From JAJEFO01 sp965209045 (GTDB lineage Bacteria > Pseudomonadota > Alphaproteobacteria > Rhodobacterales > Rhodobacteraceae): 64,000 nt of DNA. Shown one piece after another: positions 52,483 through 60,753 of this stretch. A program made the position numbers and the translations under genes. How positions within the stretch are numbered: the stretch's first letter is position 1; each line of letters starts with the position of its first letter. Location of the stretch: NCBI GenBank assembly GCA_965209045.1, contig CBDBPW010000001.1:62001-126000 (forward strand). Reading direction: 5' to 3'. The notes under the pieces are model-generated. The model did no database searches. It saw nothing but the letters and a program-made list of their open reading frames with translations, and was not told the origin of the DNA.

Positions 52483-53454
52483 TCAGCTCCCTGCACTCAA
52501 CCGCCCTGACATTCCGCGTGGCGGGACGTTTCCGCCCAGGCCCTTCGCGATGACGGTCACGTTGTGATCGATCATTCCGACATAGGTGCCCTCGTAGGTT
52601 CCCGCGGCACCCATCGCGTCCGAGTAGAGTTCGCCGCCAATGCGGACGTTCCAGCCCGTCGCCGCCGTTCCTTCGACAAGTGCGCGGACAAGCCGGTCGG
52701 AGACCGAGCTCTCGACAAAGACCGCCGCAATCCGGCGTTCGACGATAAGGTCGACAAGCTCGGTCATGCGGTTCAGGCCGGTTTCGCTCTCGGTCGAGAT
52801 GCCCTGGATCCCGACAACTTCGAAACCGTAGGCGCGGCCGAAATAGTTGAAGGCGTCATGCGCCGTCACCAGCACCCGTGCGGCGTCCGGCACGGTCGAG
52901 AGAACCCGGGAGCTGTAGGCATCCAGCCGCTCGATTTCGGCGAGAAACGCGTCCGCGTTGGCGGAAAATGCCGCTGCACCGTCCGGGCACACCGACAACA
53001 GGGCATCGCGGGTCGCGAGAACCGCAAGACGCCAGAGGCCGGGGTCCATCCAGACATGGGGATCAAATCGGCCGGCGTAGTCGTCATGCGCGATCCTGCG
53101 ATCCGCCGGCACGGCCTCGGCTAGCGCCACGACAGGAACGCGGCGAGCGAGTTCGGCAAGCACGCCCTCCATCTGCGCTTCAAGATAAAGTCCGTTCCAG
53201 AGCACGAGATCCGCCTTCGCCGTTGCGACGATGTCCGTCCGGGTCTGGCGATAGGAGTGCGGATCGATGCCCGGGCCCATCAGGGCCTTGACCTCGACCA
53301 GGTCGCCACCGACCCGGCGCGCCGCATCGGCTGTCATGCCCGTCGTGGCCACCACCTTGAGCGGCCGGCCCGCCGCGACGGCGACAGGGGCAGGCAGGCC
53401 TGCGGCGAGAATGCCGCTGCCCAGCCCTTTCAACAGTGATCGCCTCGTGGCCAT
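52483..53454 (-). CDS. sitA: metal ABC transporter substrate-binding protein (Mn/Zn type)
   Basis: This 323-residue cluster A-I binding protein starts MATRRSLLKGLGSGILAAGL, a Tat-like (RRSLLKG) signal peptide. Metal ligands typical of the family are the His of MGPGIDPHSYR, the His of RFDPHVWMDP and the segment VTAHDAFNYFGRAYGFE. There is no His-rich loop, which favours Mn over Zn, but this is not decisive. It is the first gene of the sitABCD order, divergent from copA and preceded by a Mur/Fur-like box. Confidence 0.92.
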   Translation of the reverse strand: MATRRSLLKGLGSGILAAGLPAPVAVAAGRPLKVVATTGMTADAARRVGGDLVEVKALMGPGIDPHSYRQTRTDIVATAKADLVLWNGLYLEAQMEGVLAELARRVPVVALAEAVPADRRIAHDDYAGRFDPHVWMDPGLWRLAVLATRDALLSVCPDGAAAFSANADAFLAEIERLDAYSSRVLSTVPDAARVLVTAHDAFNYFGRAYGFEVVGIQGISTESETGLNRMTELVDLIVERRIAAVFVESSVSDRLVRALVEGTAATGWNVRIGGELYSDAMGAAGTYEGTYVGMIDHNVTVIAKGLGGNVPPRGMSGRLSAGS

Positions 53455-53471
53455 CGAATCGCGCAACCTGT

Positions 53472-53489
53472 TTTGAGAATAAGTCGCAA
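53472..53489 (-). promoter_or_regulatory. Mur/Fur-like operator upstream of sitA
   Basis: Read towards sitA, TTGCGACTTATTCTCAAA lies 17-35 bp before the start codon. It resembles the alphaproteobacterial Mur (manganese-responsive Fur homologue) box, with the ATTCTCA half-site. This supports manganese as the main substrate. Confidence 0.5.
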
Positions 53490-53560
53490 TTGCGGCATGC
53501 TTGCGACCGGTTCGCAACAAAGTCAAGCCCCTTGTCCTTGTCGGCCGGAAATTCCCGGCC

Positions 53561-53591
53561 TTGACCTTCCAGTGACTGGAACCCTTAAGTC
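53561..53591 (+). promoter_or_regulatory. CueR-type promoter of copA-cueR
   Basis: A -35 TTGACC (53561-53566) and a -10-like TAAGTC (53586-53591) are separated by the 19-bp spacer typical of MerR-family promoters. The spacer contains the perfect inverted repeat TTCCAGT-G-ACTGGAA (53567-53581). The layout closely parallels the E. coli copA promoter. It drives the adjacent P-type ATPase and regulator. Confidence 0.85.
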
Positions 53592-53598
53592 ATCGAAC

Positions 53599-55821
53599 AT
53601 GGAAGGCACGGTTCAGTCGACGCAGCGTTTCCGGGTCACGGGACTCCATTGCGCGTCCTGCAAGGCGCGGCTGGAAGCAGCGCTCGCCGCCGTTCCTGGC
53701 ATCCAGGAAGCACGGGTGAATCTCGCCGATGCCAGCGCCACGCTCCACATGCTCGGCTCCGTGACCCCGCTCAGGATTCAGGAGGCCGCAGAGCGTTCGG
53801 GCTATGGAATCGAGATCGACTCCGGAAACGTCCCCGAACAGGAGGAACGGGAAGACACGGCGCGGCTTTCCCGCGACACGCTGGTTGCCGCAGCATTGGT
53901 GCTGCCGGTCTTCCTTGTCGAGATGGGAGGGCATGTTCACCCGCCCGTGCATCACTTCGTGGCACAGTCAATCGGACTTCAGGCAAGCTGGACGCTTCAG
54001 TTCCTGCTCGTTGGAGCCGCCTTGGCAGGACCTGGCCGCCGGTTCTTCGAGAGCGGCTTCCCGGCCCTGCTGCGAGGCCGGCCCGACATGAACGCGCTTG
54101 TCGCGCTGGGCACCTCGGCGGCATTCGGGTTCTCGACGGTGGCGACGTTTCTTCCGTCACTGCTCCCGGCCAGTGCACGGGCCGTGTATTTCGAGGCGGC
54201 TGGAGTGATCATCACGCTGATCCTCCTGGGCCGGCTGCTGGAGGCGCGTGCCAAGGGCGAGGCAGGCTCGGCAATCCAGGCCTTGATCGGGCTGCAACCG
54301 CAAGTTGCCCGGGTCGTGACCGAGAGCGGCGAGGAGGACCGCCTGATCGAGCGTCTTGAGCCTGGCGACCTGGTTCGCGTGCGCCCCGGCGAGCGGGTTC
54401 CCGTAGACGGCAGCGTCGTGGACGGCAGTTCGCTGGTCGACGAGAGCATGCTGACCGGCGAACCCCTGGCGGTGCCCAAGGCTGAAGGTGACGTTGTCAC
54501 AGGTGCAACCTTGAACGGCAAGGGCGCGCTCCTGGTCAGGGCGACGCGGGTCGGTCGCGACACCGTGCTGGCGAGGATCGTGCAGTTGGTGCGAGACGCG
54601 CAAGCCACGCGCCTTCCCGTTGAAGCCCTGGTCGACCGGGTCACCGCGTGGTTCGTTCCGGCCGTCGTGCTGGTCGCCGTCGTGGCCGCCCTGGCGTGGC
54701 TTGCCTTCGCGCCGGAGCTTGCACTTGTCGCCGGCGTCTCGGTCCTGATCGTCGCCTGTCCCTGCGCCATGGGACTCGCCGTGCCGACGTCCATCATGAC
54801 CGGAACCGGGCGCGCTGCGGAACTGGGCGTGCTGTTCCGGCAAGGCGACGCGCTGCAGCGCCTCAGCAGCGTCGACACGGTCGCCTTCGACAAGACGGGC
54901 ACGCTGACCGAAGGGGCGCCCCGTCTGACACATGTCGAAGTGGCCGACGGGTTTGAGCGCCAGGAGGTGCTCAAGGCCGCAGCTGCGGTCGAGGCGCTTT
55001 CAGAACATCCCGTTGCACAAGCCGTCACGAGTTCCGTGGAGGGATGGCCGGAGGCTGCAGGATTCCAGTCGCTGTCCGGTCGCGGCGCCGTGGCGACCGT
55101 CGGCAACCAGCAGGTACGGGTCGGCTCGGCGCGGATGATGGCGGAGGCCGGGATCGACATCTCAACGTTGGCGGAAGCGGCCAAGGACCGTGCCCGGCTC
55201 GGCGAAACCGCGTTCTTTGTCAGCGTCGGTGCACGGCCGGCAGCCGTCCTTGCGGTCGCGGATCCGGTGAAGGACACTGCCATCCGCGCGATCAGCGACC
55301 TGAACGCCGGCGGCCATCGGGTTGCCCTGGTCTCGGGTGACGGTCGCGATGCGGCGGAGGCGATCGCGCAACGGTTGGGAATCGGGGATGTTTTCGCGGA
55401 CGCGCTGCCGGAAGCCAAGGCTGCCGTCATCCATGATCTCTCGCGCGCAGGCACGCTTGCCTTCGTCGGCGACGGCATCAACGACGCGCCAGCGCTCGCG
55501 ACGTCTGACGTGGGCATCGCGATTGGCACCGGCACCGATGTCGCGATCGAATCCGCTGACGTGATCCTGACCTCGGGCGATCCGCGAGGCGTCGTCGCGG
55601 CCATCGGTCTCAGCCGCGACACCATGCGGAACATCCGGCAGAACCTGGCTTGGGCCTTCGGCTACAACATCCTGCTGATCCCGGTCGCGGCAGGCGCGCT
55701 TTATCCTGCATTCGGCATCCTGCTGTCGCCGATGCTGGCGGCGGCTGCCATGGCGCTTTCCAGCGTCGCCGTCGTGACCAACGCGCTCAGGCTGCGTCGC
55801 TCCGAAGGGAAACTCGCATGA
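53599..55821 (+). CDS. copA: copper-exporting P1B-type ATPase
   Basis: This 740-residue protein from ATG 53599 has an N-terminal HMA domain with GLHCASC, then eight membrane helices. The actuator motif is TGEP in ESMLTGEPLAVPK. The transmembrane metal site is ACPCAMGLAVP (CPC), the phosphorylation site VAFDKTGTLTEG, the ATP-binding HP is in LSEHPVAQA, and GDGINDAPALA is the hinge. CPC plus the HMA motif indicates Cu(I)/Ag(I) export from the cytoplasm. It lies behind a CueR promoter and overlaps cueR by 4 bp. Confidence 0.96.
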   Translation: MEGTVQSTQRFRVTGLHCASCKARLEAALAAVPGIQEARVNLADASATLHMLGSVTPLRIQEAAERSGYGIEIDSGNVPEQEEREDTARLSRDTLVAAALVLPVFLVEMGGHVHPPVHHFVAQSIGLQASWTLQFLLVGAALAGPGRRFFESGFPALLRGRPDMNALVALGTSAAFGFSTVATFLPSLLPASARAVYFEAAGVIITLILLGRLLEARAKGEAGSAIQALIGLQPQVARVVTESGEEDRLIERLEPGDLVRVRPGERVPVDGSVVDGSSLVDESMLTGEPLAVPKAEGDVVTGATLNGKGALLVRATRVGRDTVLARIVQLVRDAQATRLPVEALVDRVTAWFVPAVVLVAVVAALAWLAFAPELALVAGVSVLIVACPCAMGLAVPTSIMTGTGRAAELGVLFRQGDALQRLSSVDTVAFDKTGTLTEGAPRLTHVEVADGFERQEVLKAAAAVEALSEHPVAQAVTSSVEGWPEAAGFQSLSGRGAVATVGNQQVRVGSARMMAEAGIDISTLAEAAKDRARLGETAFFVSVGARPAAVLAVADPVKDTAIRAISDLNAGGHRVALVSGDGRDAAEAIAQRLGIGDVFADALPEAKAAVIHDLSRAGTLAFVGDGINDAPALATSDVGIAIGTGTDVAIESADVILTSGDPRGVVAAIGLSRDTMRNIRQNLAWAFGYNILLIPVAAGALYPAFGILLSPMLAAAAMALSSVAVVTNALRLRRSEGKLA

Positions 55822-56204
55822 ACATTGGCGAAGCGGCCAGGGCCGCCGGCCTGCCGGTCAAGACAATCCGGTACTACGAGGAAATCGGCCTTGTGCGGCC
55901 CGCCCGGAGCGCAAACGGATACCGCGTGTTTGCCGAATCCGACCTTCACAAGCTGAACTTCCTCGGACGGTCACGCGCGCTCGGATTCTCGATCGAGGAT
56001 TGCCGCGCGCTCCTCGCGCTTTACGAGGACGGAACGCGGTCAAGCTCGGAAGTTCGCGAAATCGCCGAGCGTCATCTCGCGGGCGTCGAAAGCAAGATCA
56101 CCGACCTGCAGTCCCTGCGGGACACGTTGGCCCATCTCGTCGAAAGCTGCGCGGGCGATGCAAGACCGGACTGCCCGATTCTCGACAATCTGAGCGGCGA
56201 CTGA
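55818..56204 (+). CDS. cueR: CueR-type MerR-family Cu(I)-responsive regulator
   Basis: This 128-residue regulator starts MNIGEAARAAGLPVKTIRYYEEIGL (MerR HTH), with ATG overlapping the copA stop (ATGA). A dimerisation helix follows. The C-terminal loop SCAGDARPDCPI has the C-x7-C spacing of CueR, which binds Cu(I) or Ag(I). It activates the 19-bp-spaced promoter upstream of copA, closing a feedback loop. Confidence 0.95.
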   Translation: MNIGEAARAAGLPVKTIRYYEEIGLVRPARSANGYRVFAESDLHKLNFLGRSRALGFSIEDCRALLALYEDGTRSSSEVREIAERHLAGVESKITDLQSLRDTLAHLVESCAGDARPDCPILDNLSGD

Positions 56205-56413
56205 CCCGCGCAGCCAGGTCGGGCGGATTCGCGTCGGCCCAGGCCCCGGATCTCGCCAGGCGCGAACGTCAAGGCCAAGGGCAAGCGCGAGCAGGGCGGA
56301 TCCGTTCCAGCGTAGTTTCGCGTTCCCGGCCAATGGATTGACCCTGTTTCTGGACTCCCGGCCCGTTTCCTGTTACGCCTGATTCGCAACGAATCGGCGA
56401 AGGGAGCGGCGCC

Positions 56414-57936
56414 ATGGATCTGTCGGAGGTGTCCGTCCGCGCGGTTGCGGGAGGCGAGGAGTCCCGCTTCAGGAGCCTGCTGCAGGAGCATCATTACCTC
56501 GGCGCGCTGCCGGCGATGGGCGAGACCGTCCGCTACGTCGTCCACCGTCACGAGCGCTGGCTGGCGCTGGCGGTCTTCTCGGCCCCGGCGCTGAAGTGCG
56601 GCCCGCGCGACGGCTGGATCGGGTGGGACCGCGGCGTGCGGTTCCACCGCCTGCACCTCGTGAGCAACAACTCCCGTTTCCTCATCCTGCCGGGCGGCCC
56701 GCGCAACCTCGGCTCGCGGGCGCTCGCGCTGTGCGCGCGCCGCCTCGTCAGGGACTGGCCGGCCCGCTTCGGGCACGAGCTCCTGCTGCTGGAGACCTAT
56801 GTCGACCCGGCCCGCTTCCACGGGACCGTCTACCGCGCCGCCAACTGGATCGAGGCCGGGCTCACCCGGGGTTTCGGCCGCGCCGGGACGGGCTACCGGG
56901 AGCATGCCGAGCCGAAGCGCGTGTTCCTCCTGCCACTGTGCCGCGACGCGCGGGCCCGGCTCCGGAACGCCCATCTCGAACCCGACCTGCAGAAAGGAGT
57001 TCCCAAGGTGACCCTCAGCACGGAGCAGATGACGTCCATGCCCGCGTTCTTCAAGGACGTCGACGACCCACGGCGCGCGGCGGGCCGGCGCCACACGCTG
57101 CCCTCGGTCCTCGGCCTCGCCCTTGCGGCGACGCTGTCCGGCGCCCGCGGCTACAAGGCGATCAGCGAATGGGTCAACGACCTCTCCCCCAAGGTCCTGG
57201 CGCGGTTCGGCGTGCGCTTCCGGAACAGGACCCGCATCCCGCCGAGCCGGACGGTGATCCGCGACGTGCTTGTCCGGGTCGACCCGCGACAGCTCGACGA
57301 CGCGCTTCGGGCGTGGACCGCGGCCAACGGCGGGACGGACAGCGCGCTCGCGATCGACGGGAAGACGATGCGCGGCGCCATCGACGACGACGGTCGCCAG
57401 ACGCACGTGCTCGGCATCGTGGGCCACGACACCGGCGCCCACCACGGTAAAAAAAAGTCGGCATGAGAGCCGGCGCGGACCAGGAGGAGAAGCGGACGAA
57501 CGAGATCGGCACGATCATCCCGCTGCTCGACACGCTTCCCGACGCCACGGTCGCGGGGCGCGTCGTCACCGTCGACGCCCTCCTGACCCAGCGCGCCCTT
57601 GCCGACTACCTGCTGGAACGCGGCGCGGCATTCCTCTTCACGGTCAAGGGCAACCAGAAGACCCTGATGGATGACATCCGGCTCCTGATGGACGAGGCCA
57701 TGGCGGAGCGCCCCCCGGACTTCGTCCAGGAAAGCGGGAAGCCCGAGCACGGCCGCCTCGAGCGCCGCTCGATCTGGGTGTCGTCGGAGATCAACGACTA
57801 CGTCAGGTTCCCCGGCGTCGGGCAGGTCTTCGCCGTGCACCGCGAGGTCACCGAGGTCAAGACCGGCGAGAGGAGCGCCGAGACCGCCGTCGGGGTCACC
57901 AGCCTGGGCCCGGAGGCCGCCTCCCCGAAGCGCCTT
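56414..57936 (+). pseudogene. 5' part of a DUF4338-ISAs1 fusion transposase, frameshifted and interrupted
   Basis: The reading frame from ATG 56414 encodes an N-terminal DUF4338 (DruA-like) domain of about 190 residues, with HHYLGALPAMGETVRYVV, RDGWIGWD, NNSRFLILP and ETYVDPARFHGTVYRAANW. An ISAs1 transposase follows: SMPAFFKDVDDPRRAAGRRH, SEWVNDLSPKVLARFG, and LAIDGKTMRGA with the first catalytic Asp. At the A8 run (57449-57456) the frame must slip by -1 to continue as GTIIPLLDTLP, VVTVDALLTQRALADYLL and FLFTVKGNQKT. The frame is then cut at 57936 by the inserted IS110-family element. Slip included, the rejoined protein would be 596 residues. Confidence 0.88.
57449..57456 (+). other. A8 slippery run with -1 frame change
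   Basis: Eight consecutive A residues in an otherwise GC-rich gene sit exactly where the two transposase frames overlap. In frame 0 translation ends four codons later; after a -1 shift the ISAs1 domain continues. Poly-A slippage is a known way for insertion sequences to make their transposase, so this may be programmed frameshifting rather than mutation. Confidence 0.65.
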
Positions 57937-57948
57937 CCGTAATGGGGC
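57937..57948 (+). repeat. left 12-bp inverted repeat of the IS1111-type element
   Basis: CCGTAATGGGGC is the exact reverse complement of 59659-59670. It lies at the junction where the ISAs1 reading frame stops. Confidence 0.9.
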
Positions 57949-58466
57949 CCCACCGTCAAGCACCGAATCCTGTGCATGAGCGGCCACAAGGCCCGAATCT
58001 GGCAAAAAATGTTCCGGCGCCGGCGGCAAGGGGCGCGGCGGTCATGCCGGGAGCGGCGTTGGCTTTTGGTCCGGAGCCGGGGATTGCCTGGTTCGCCGAA
58101 GCGACCTCACGAGTCTGGCGAGGCGAACCAGGCAATCCCCGGCGGGGTCGAAGCCGTTCAGGTTTCGTCCAAGGCCTTGCCTCCATGTTTCCGGGAAGGT
58201 CCACGTCGCGTCCGCCGCCGGGCATCTTCCTTCCGTCCGTGGTCAGCTCGTTGGCCGCCTACATGATGCCTGGTCCAATCAGGTCCCCGAGTGTCCATCT
58301 GCAGATCGTGCTCGAACGCGACAGAGCGGTTCGGCAACGAGGCGCTTCACGACATCATCGGGGACCGCGTCCCGGCAAGGGGACGTCCGTGGACGGGCCG
58401 CCTCTCAGGAGGCGGAGCCCGCTCCTTCCCTCTTCATCACAGGCTGCGGATCCGATGCAGCGATTC
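57949..58466 (-). other. 3' non-coding end of the IS1111-type element, candidate bridge-RNA region
   Basis: 518 bp downstream of the transposase stop with no supported gene but strong secondary structure. A 22-bp perfect hairpin lies at 58076-58143, and GGGC-CGCCTC/GAGGCG-A-GCCC forms a stem-loop at 58396-58420. In the IS1111 group the non-coding RNA that guides recombination (bridge RNA) has been reported to lie 3' of the recombinase gene. Position, length and structure fit, but I have not matched donor or target loops. Confidence 0.5.
58076..58143. repeat. 22-bp perfect inverted repeat (hairpin)
   Basis: Arms 58076-58097 (core GGATTGCCTGGTTCGCC) and 58122-58143 are perfect reverse complements with a 24-nt loop. 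It lies wholly inside the IS element's 3' non-coding end. Such a long perfect stem is far beyond chance and has no poly-U, so it is not a simple terminator. Confidence 0.9.
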
Positions 58467-59510
58467 TCATGCCGGATCGGGCGACATCGCCGCCGCGCGG
58501 GCGAAGCGGAACTCCGTCCCGTCCAGCCACATCCGGAGAAGCACCACGCCCATGCGCCGGGCAAGCGCGGTCGTGGCGCGCTTCTGGCCACGCCTCCCCG
58601 CGACGCGCAGCGCCCAGGCCTTCAGCCAGCTCATCCTCTTGCCGTGGTGCAGCATCGACGTGGCGGCCTGGAAGAGCGCCGTGCGCAGCGCGACGTCACC
58701 GGCCCTCGTGATCTCGCCCGACACGTCTCGCTCCCCCGACTGGCTTCGCTTCGGCGTCAGCCCCGCCCAGGCGCCGATGTCCCTCGCCCTTCGGAACCGG
58801 GACGGGTCGTCGACCGCGGTGACGAAGGTCAGAGCCGTGACCGGGCCCACACCGGGCATCGTCATCAGCAGCCGGCACGTGGCGTCCGACCTGGCGAGGA
58901 TCCTGACCTTCTTCGTCATCATGGCCAGCTCGCTCCGCATCTGCCTGCGCAGCCGCAGGATCGGCCCGACCGCGTCCGACAGCATCGCGTTGTCCGCGGT
59001 CAGGTCCCGGACCCGTTCCTCCCAGCGGCCCTTCGAGACACGGCCGAGCTTCAGGCCGAAGTTGCGAAGGATGCCGCGCACGGAGAGCTCGAGCCGCGTC
59101 AGGCCTTCCACCAGCGCGCTGCGCGAGGTCAGCAGGGCCCGCTTCTCCTGGGACGCGACCGACTTGCAGTGCACGGGCTGGAACCAGCCTATGCGCAGCA
59201 ATTGCGCGATGCCTTCAGCGTCCCGCCGGTCCGTCTTGACCGGGGCCGACTTCAGCGCGGACTTCACGCGCTTCGTCTCCATCAACACGGTCTCGAACCC
59301 GGCCTCGCTGAGTCCCTTGTGAAGCCACTGCGACTGAGGGCCGGCCTCCAGGCCGACCGCGACGATGTTTCCAGACAGCCCGCGCATGTGCCCGGCGAGC
59401 GATCCGGGATCGGAAGGCACTTTTGCTTCGTTCACTGTCTTCCCATTGGCGCCGATCGCGCAAACCGACGTGCTTGCCAGCGACACGTCCAGTCCGATAA
59501 AGATTTCCAT
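58467..59510 (-). CDS. IS110-family transposase (DEDD recombinase)
   Basis: This 347-residue protein from ATG 59510 (MEIFIGLDVSLASTSVCAIG) has the N-terminal RuvC-like DEDD domain: D8 in GLDVS, the Glu of AVGLEAGPQS and the Asp pair in KTDRRDAEGIAQLL. The C-terminal Transposase_20 domain has MPGVGPVTALTFVTAVDDP, GAWAGLTPKRSQSGERD and GEITRAGDVALRTALFQAA, including the conserved catalytic-type Ser. Length is normal and all motifs are intact, so it is probably active. An in-frame upstream extension is rejected because the family starts at this Met. Confidence 0.95.
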   Translation of the reverse strand: MEIFIGLDVSLASTSVCAIGANGKTVNEAKVPSDPGSLAGHMRGLSGNIVAVGLEAGPQSQWLHKGLSEAGFETVLMETKRVKSALKSAPVKTDRRDAEGIAQLLRIGWFQPVHCKSVASQEKRALLTSRSALVEGLTRLELSVRGILRNFGLKLGRVSKGRWEERVRDLTADNAMLSDAVGPILRLRRQMRSELAMMTKKVRILARSDATCRLLMTMPGVGPVTALTFVTAVDDPSRFRRARDIGAWAGLTPKRSQSGERDVSGEITRAGDVALRTALFQAATSMLHHGKRMSWLKAWALRVAGRRGQKRATTALARRMGVVLLRMWLDGTEFRFARAAAMSPDPA

Positions 59511-59658
59511 TGTCGTTGTCCTTTCTGTTGCAATGTGATCGAGAAGCGTTCCCTCCGGAACGCCTCCGCCGCTCACAATAGCACATGTTGTGTGCGGCAA
59601 GGACAACGACACCAGACCAACGACCTTTCGAACCCGACCTGCGCCAGCCTGATTCGCC

Positions 59659-59670
59659 GCCCCATTACGG
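59659..59670 (+). repeat. right 12-bp inverted repeat of the IS1111-type element
   Basis: GCCCCATTACGG is the exact reverse complement of 57937-57948. The ISAs1 reading frame resumes at the next base. Confidence 0.9.
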
Positions 59671-59937
59671 CATCTGCTGGAGCTGAACCGCGGCCATTGG
59701 CGCATAGAGGCCACTCACCATGTCCTTGACTGGAGCTTCGACGAGGACCGCAGCCGGATCCGCACCGGCCACGGGCCGGCGAACACGACGCTGTTCAGGC
59801 GCTTCGCCATCGGCCTGATCAGGCAGCGCGGGCTGGAGGTCGCGGAAGCGATGCGCGCCATGGCCAGGAAGCCGAGGCGGGTGCTCGACATGCTCCGGAT
59901 GACCGGAAACACGCGGCCGCGGACAGAAGCCGCCTGA
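59671..59937 (+). pseudogene. 3' part of the interrupted DUF4338-ISAs1 transposase
   Basis: The 88 codons read HLLELNRGHWRIEATHHVLDW..., the standard C-terminal ISAs1 segment RGHW-x-IE, with the catalytic Glu in SFDEDRSRIRTG and the ending RRFAIGLIRQRG. They follow directly, in frame, from the codon at 57934-57936 once the IS1111-type element is removed. It has no start of its own and cannot be made alone. Confidence 0.9.
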
Positions 59938-60314
59938 AAGCGCCGTCCGCCGCGACCGCCGCCCTCGGGAAAGACCGGGGGGCGGTCACGCCTGCCCGGA
60001 CGATGCCCGGACCCTCCGTCGAGCCATGAATCCGCGCTCAGGGACGCCAGCCATGCCGACCGGGCATCGCAAGCACGCCTTGAATCGAGGCCGAAGAACG
60101 GTTGGAGCTGAAACACGGACCTCTCGAGATCGCGCGCCGTGTTGGAACAGATCCGCCTTGCAAGCGCGAGTGTGTCCAATCGGCATCGAAGGCTCGGGAC
60201 GCCGGCCGCATGGCCATGCGGCCTTCTTGGAATCGTCGCGAGGGAGTGCTACAGCTTAGGCATCCAAGCGCGGGAATCTCCGGTTTCGCGCAACCAGCAA
60301 AGGAGGACAAGGTC
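59938..60314. other. 377-bp segment between the ISAs1 remnant and rsfS
   Basis: No supported gene. It should contain the right end of the ISAs1-type element and the rsfS promoter. I found no clear inverted repeat matching the sequence before 56414, so the outer ends of that element are undetermined. An in-frame extension of rsfS upstream to 60102 exists but does not look coding. The strong ribosome site AGGAGG at 60301-60306 belongs to rsfS. Confidence 0.45.
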
Positions 60315-60740
60315 CTGTCACAAGTCAAGGACGCGGTCCGTGGCGAGGCCGCCGAGAACGCCGGATCGGCTGTGTCCGGCAAAGCCAACATCCTCTCGAG
60401 TGAATCGCTCGTAGGCGTCATCCTGACATCGCTGAACGACATCAAGGCCGAGGGGGTCGTGAAGATCGACCTCCGCGGCAAGAGCCAGATTGCGGACTGG
60501 ATGGTCATCGCCTCCGGCAGTTCGTCGCGGCAGGTGTCAGCCATTTCCGAACATCTCGTGGACAGGTTGAAACAGGATCACGGTCGCCTCTCCAGGATCG
60601 AGGGAAAGGATGCCGGCGACTGGGTGCTGATCGACCTCGGAGACGCGATTGTCCATGTCTTCAGGCCGGAAGTGCGCGAGTTCTACCAGCTCGAGAAGCT
60701 ATGGACGACACCGGGCCAGGCCGCCGCATCCGGCGCGTGA
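60315..60740 (+). CDS. rsfS: ribosomal silencing factor, apparent CTG start
   Basis: The 141 residues include the RsfS/Iojap core LVGVILTSLNDIKAEGVVKIDLRG, the segment IADWMVIASGSSSRQVSAIS, the conserved GDWVLIDLGDAIVHVF and REFYQLEKLW. RsfS binds uL14 and blocks subunit joining in starvation. There is no ATG, GTG or TTG at the expected distance, but AGGAGG at 60301-60306 lies 8 nt before CTG 60315 in frame (CTG-TCA-CAA-GTC). A much earlier ATG (60102 or 60210) would add unrelated Arg-rich sequence. It is followed 13 bp later by rlmH. Confidence 0.88.
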   Translation: MSQVKDAVRGEAAENAGSAVSGKANILSSESLVGVILTSLNDIKAEGVVKIDLRGKSQIADWMVIASGSSSRQVSAISEHLVDRLKQDHGRLSRIEGKDAGDWVLIDLGDAIVHVFRPEVREFYQLEKLWTTPGQAAASGA

Positions 60741-60753
60741 GCTTACACGCTCA

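Larger units (their letters stand above)
57937..59670 (-). mobile_element. intact IS110-family (IS1111-type) insertion sequence
   Basis: This 1734-bp segment is bounded by 12-bp inverted repeats (CCGTAATGGGGC / GCCCCATTACGG). It encodes a full IS110-family transposase on the minus strand and has a short 5' end (148 bp) and a long 3' non-coding end (518 bp). Inverted repeats close to the ends are characteristic of the IS1111 subgroup. Deleting exactly this segment joins codon CTT (57934-57936) to CAT (59671-59673) and restores the interrupted ISAs1 transposase. True ends may lie a few bases either side, and no target duplication is evident. Confidence 0.9.

Noticed and set aside
56205..56413. 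Search for the terminal inverted repeat of the ISAs1-type element
   Set aside because: I compared this segment with 59938-60110 and saw no convincing matching inverted repeat, so no element ends are claimed.
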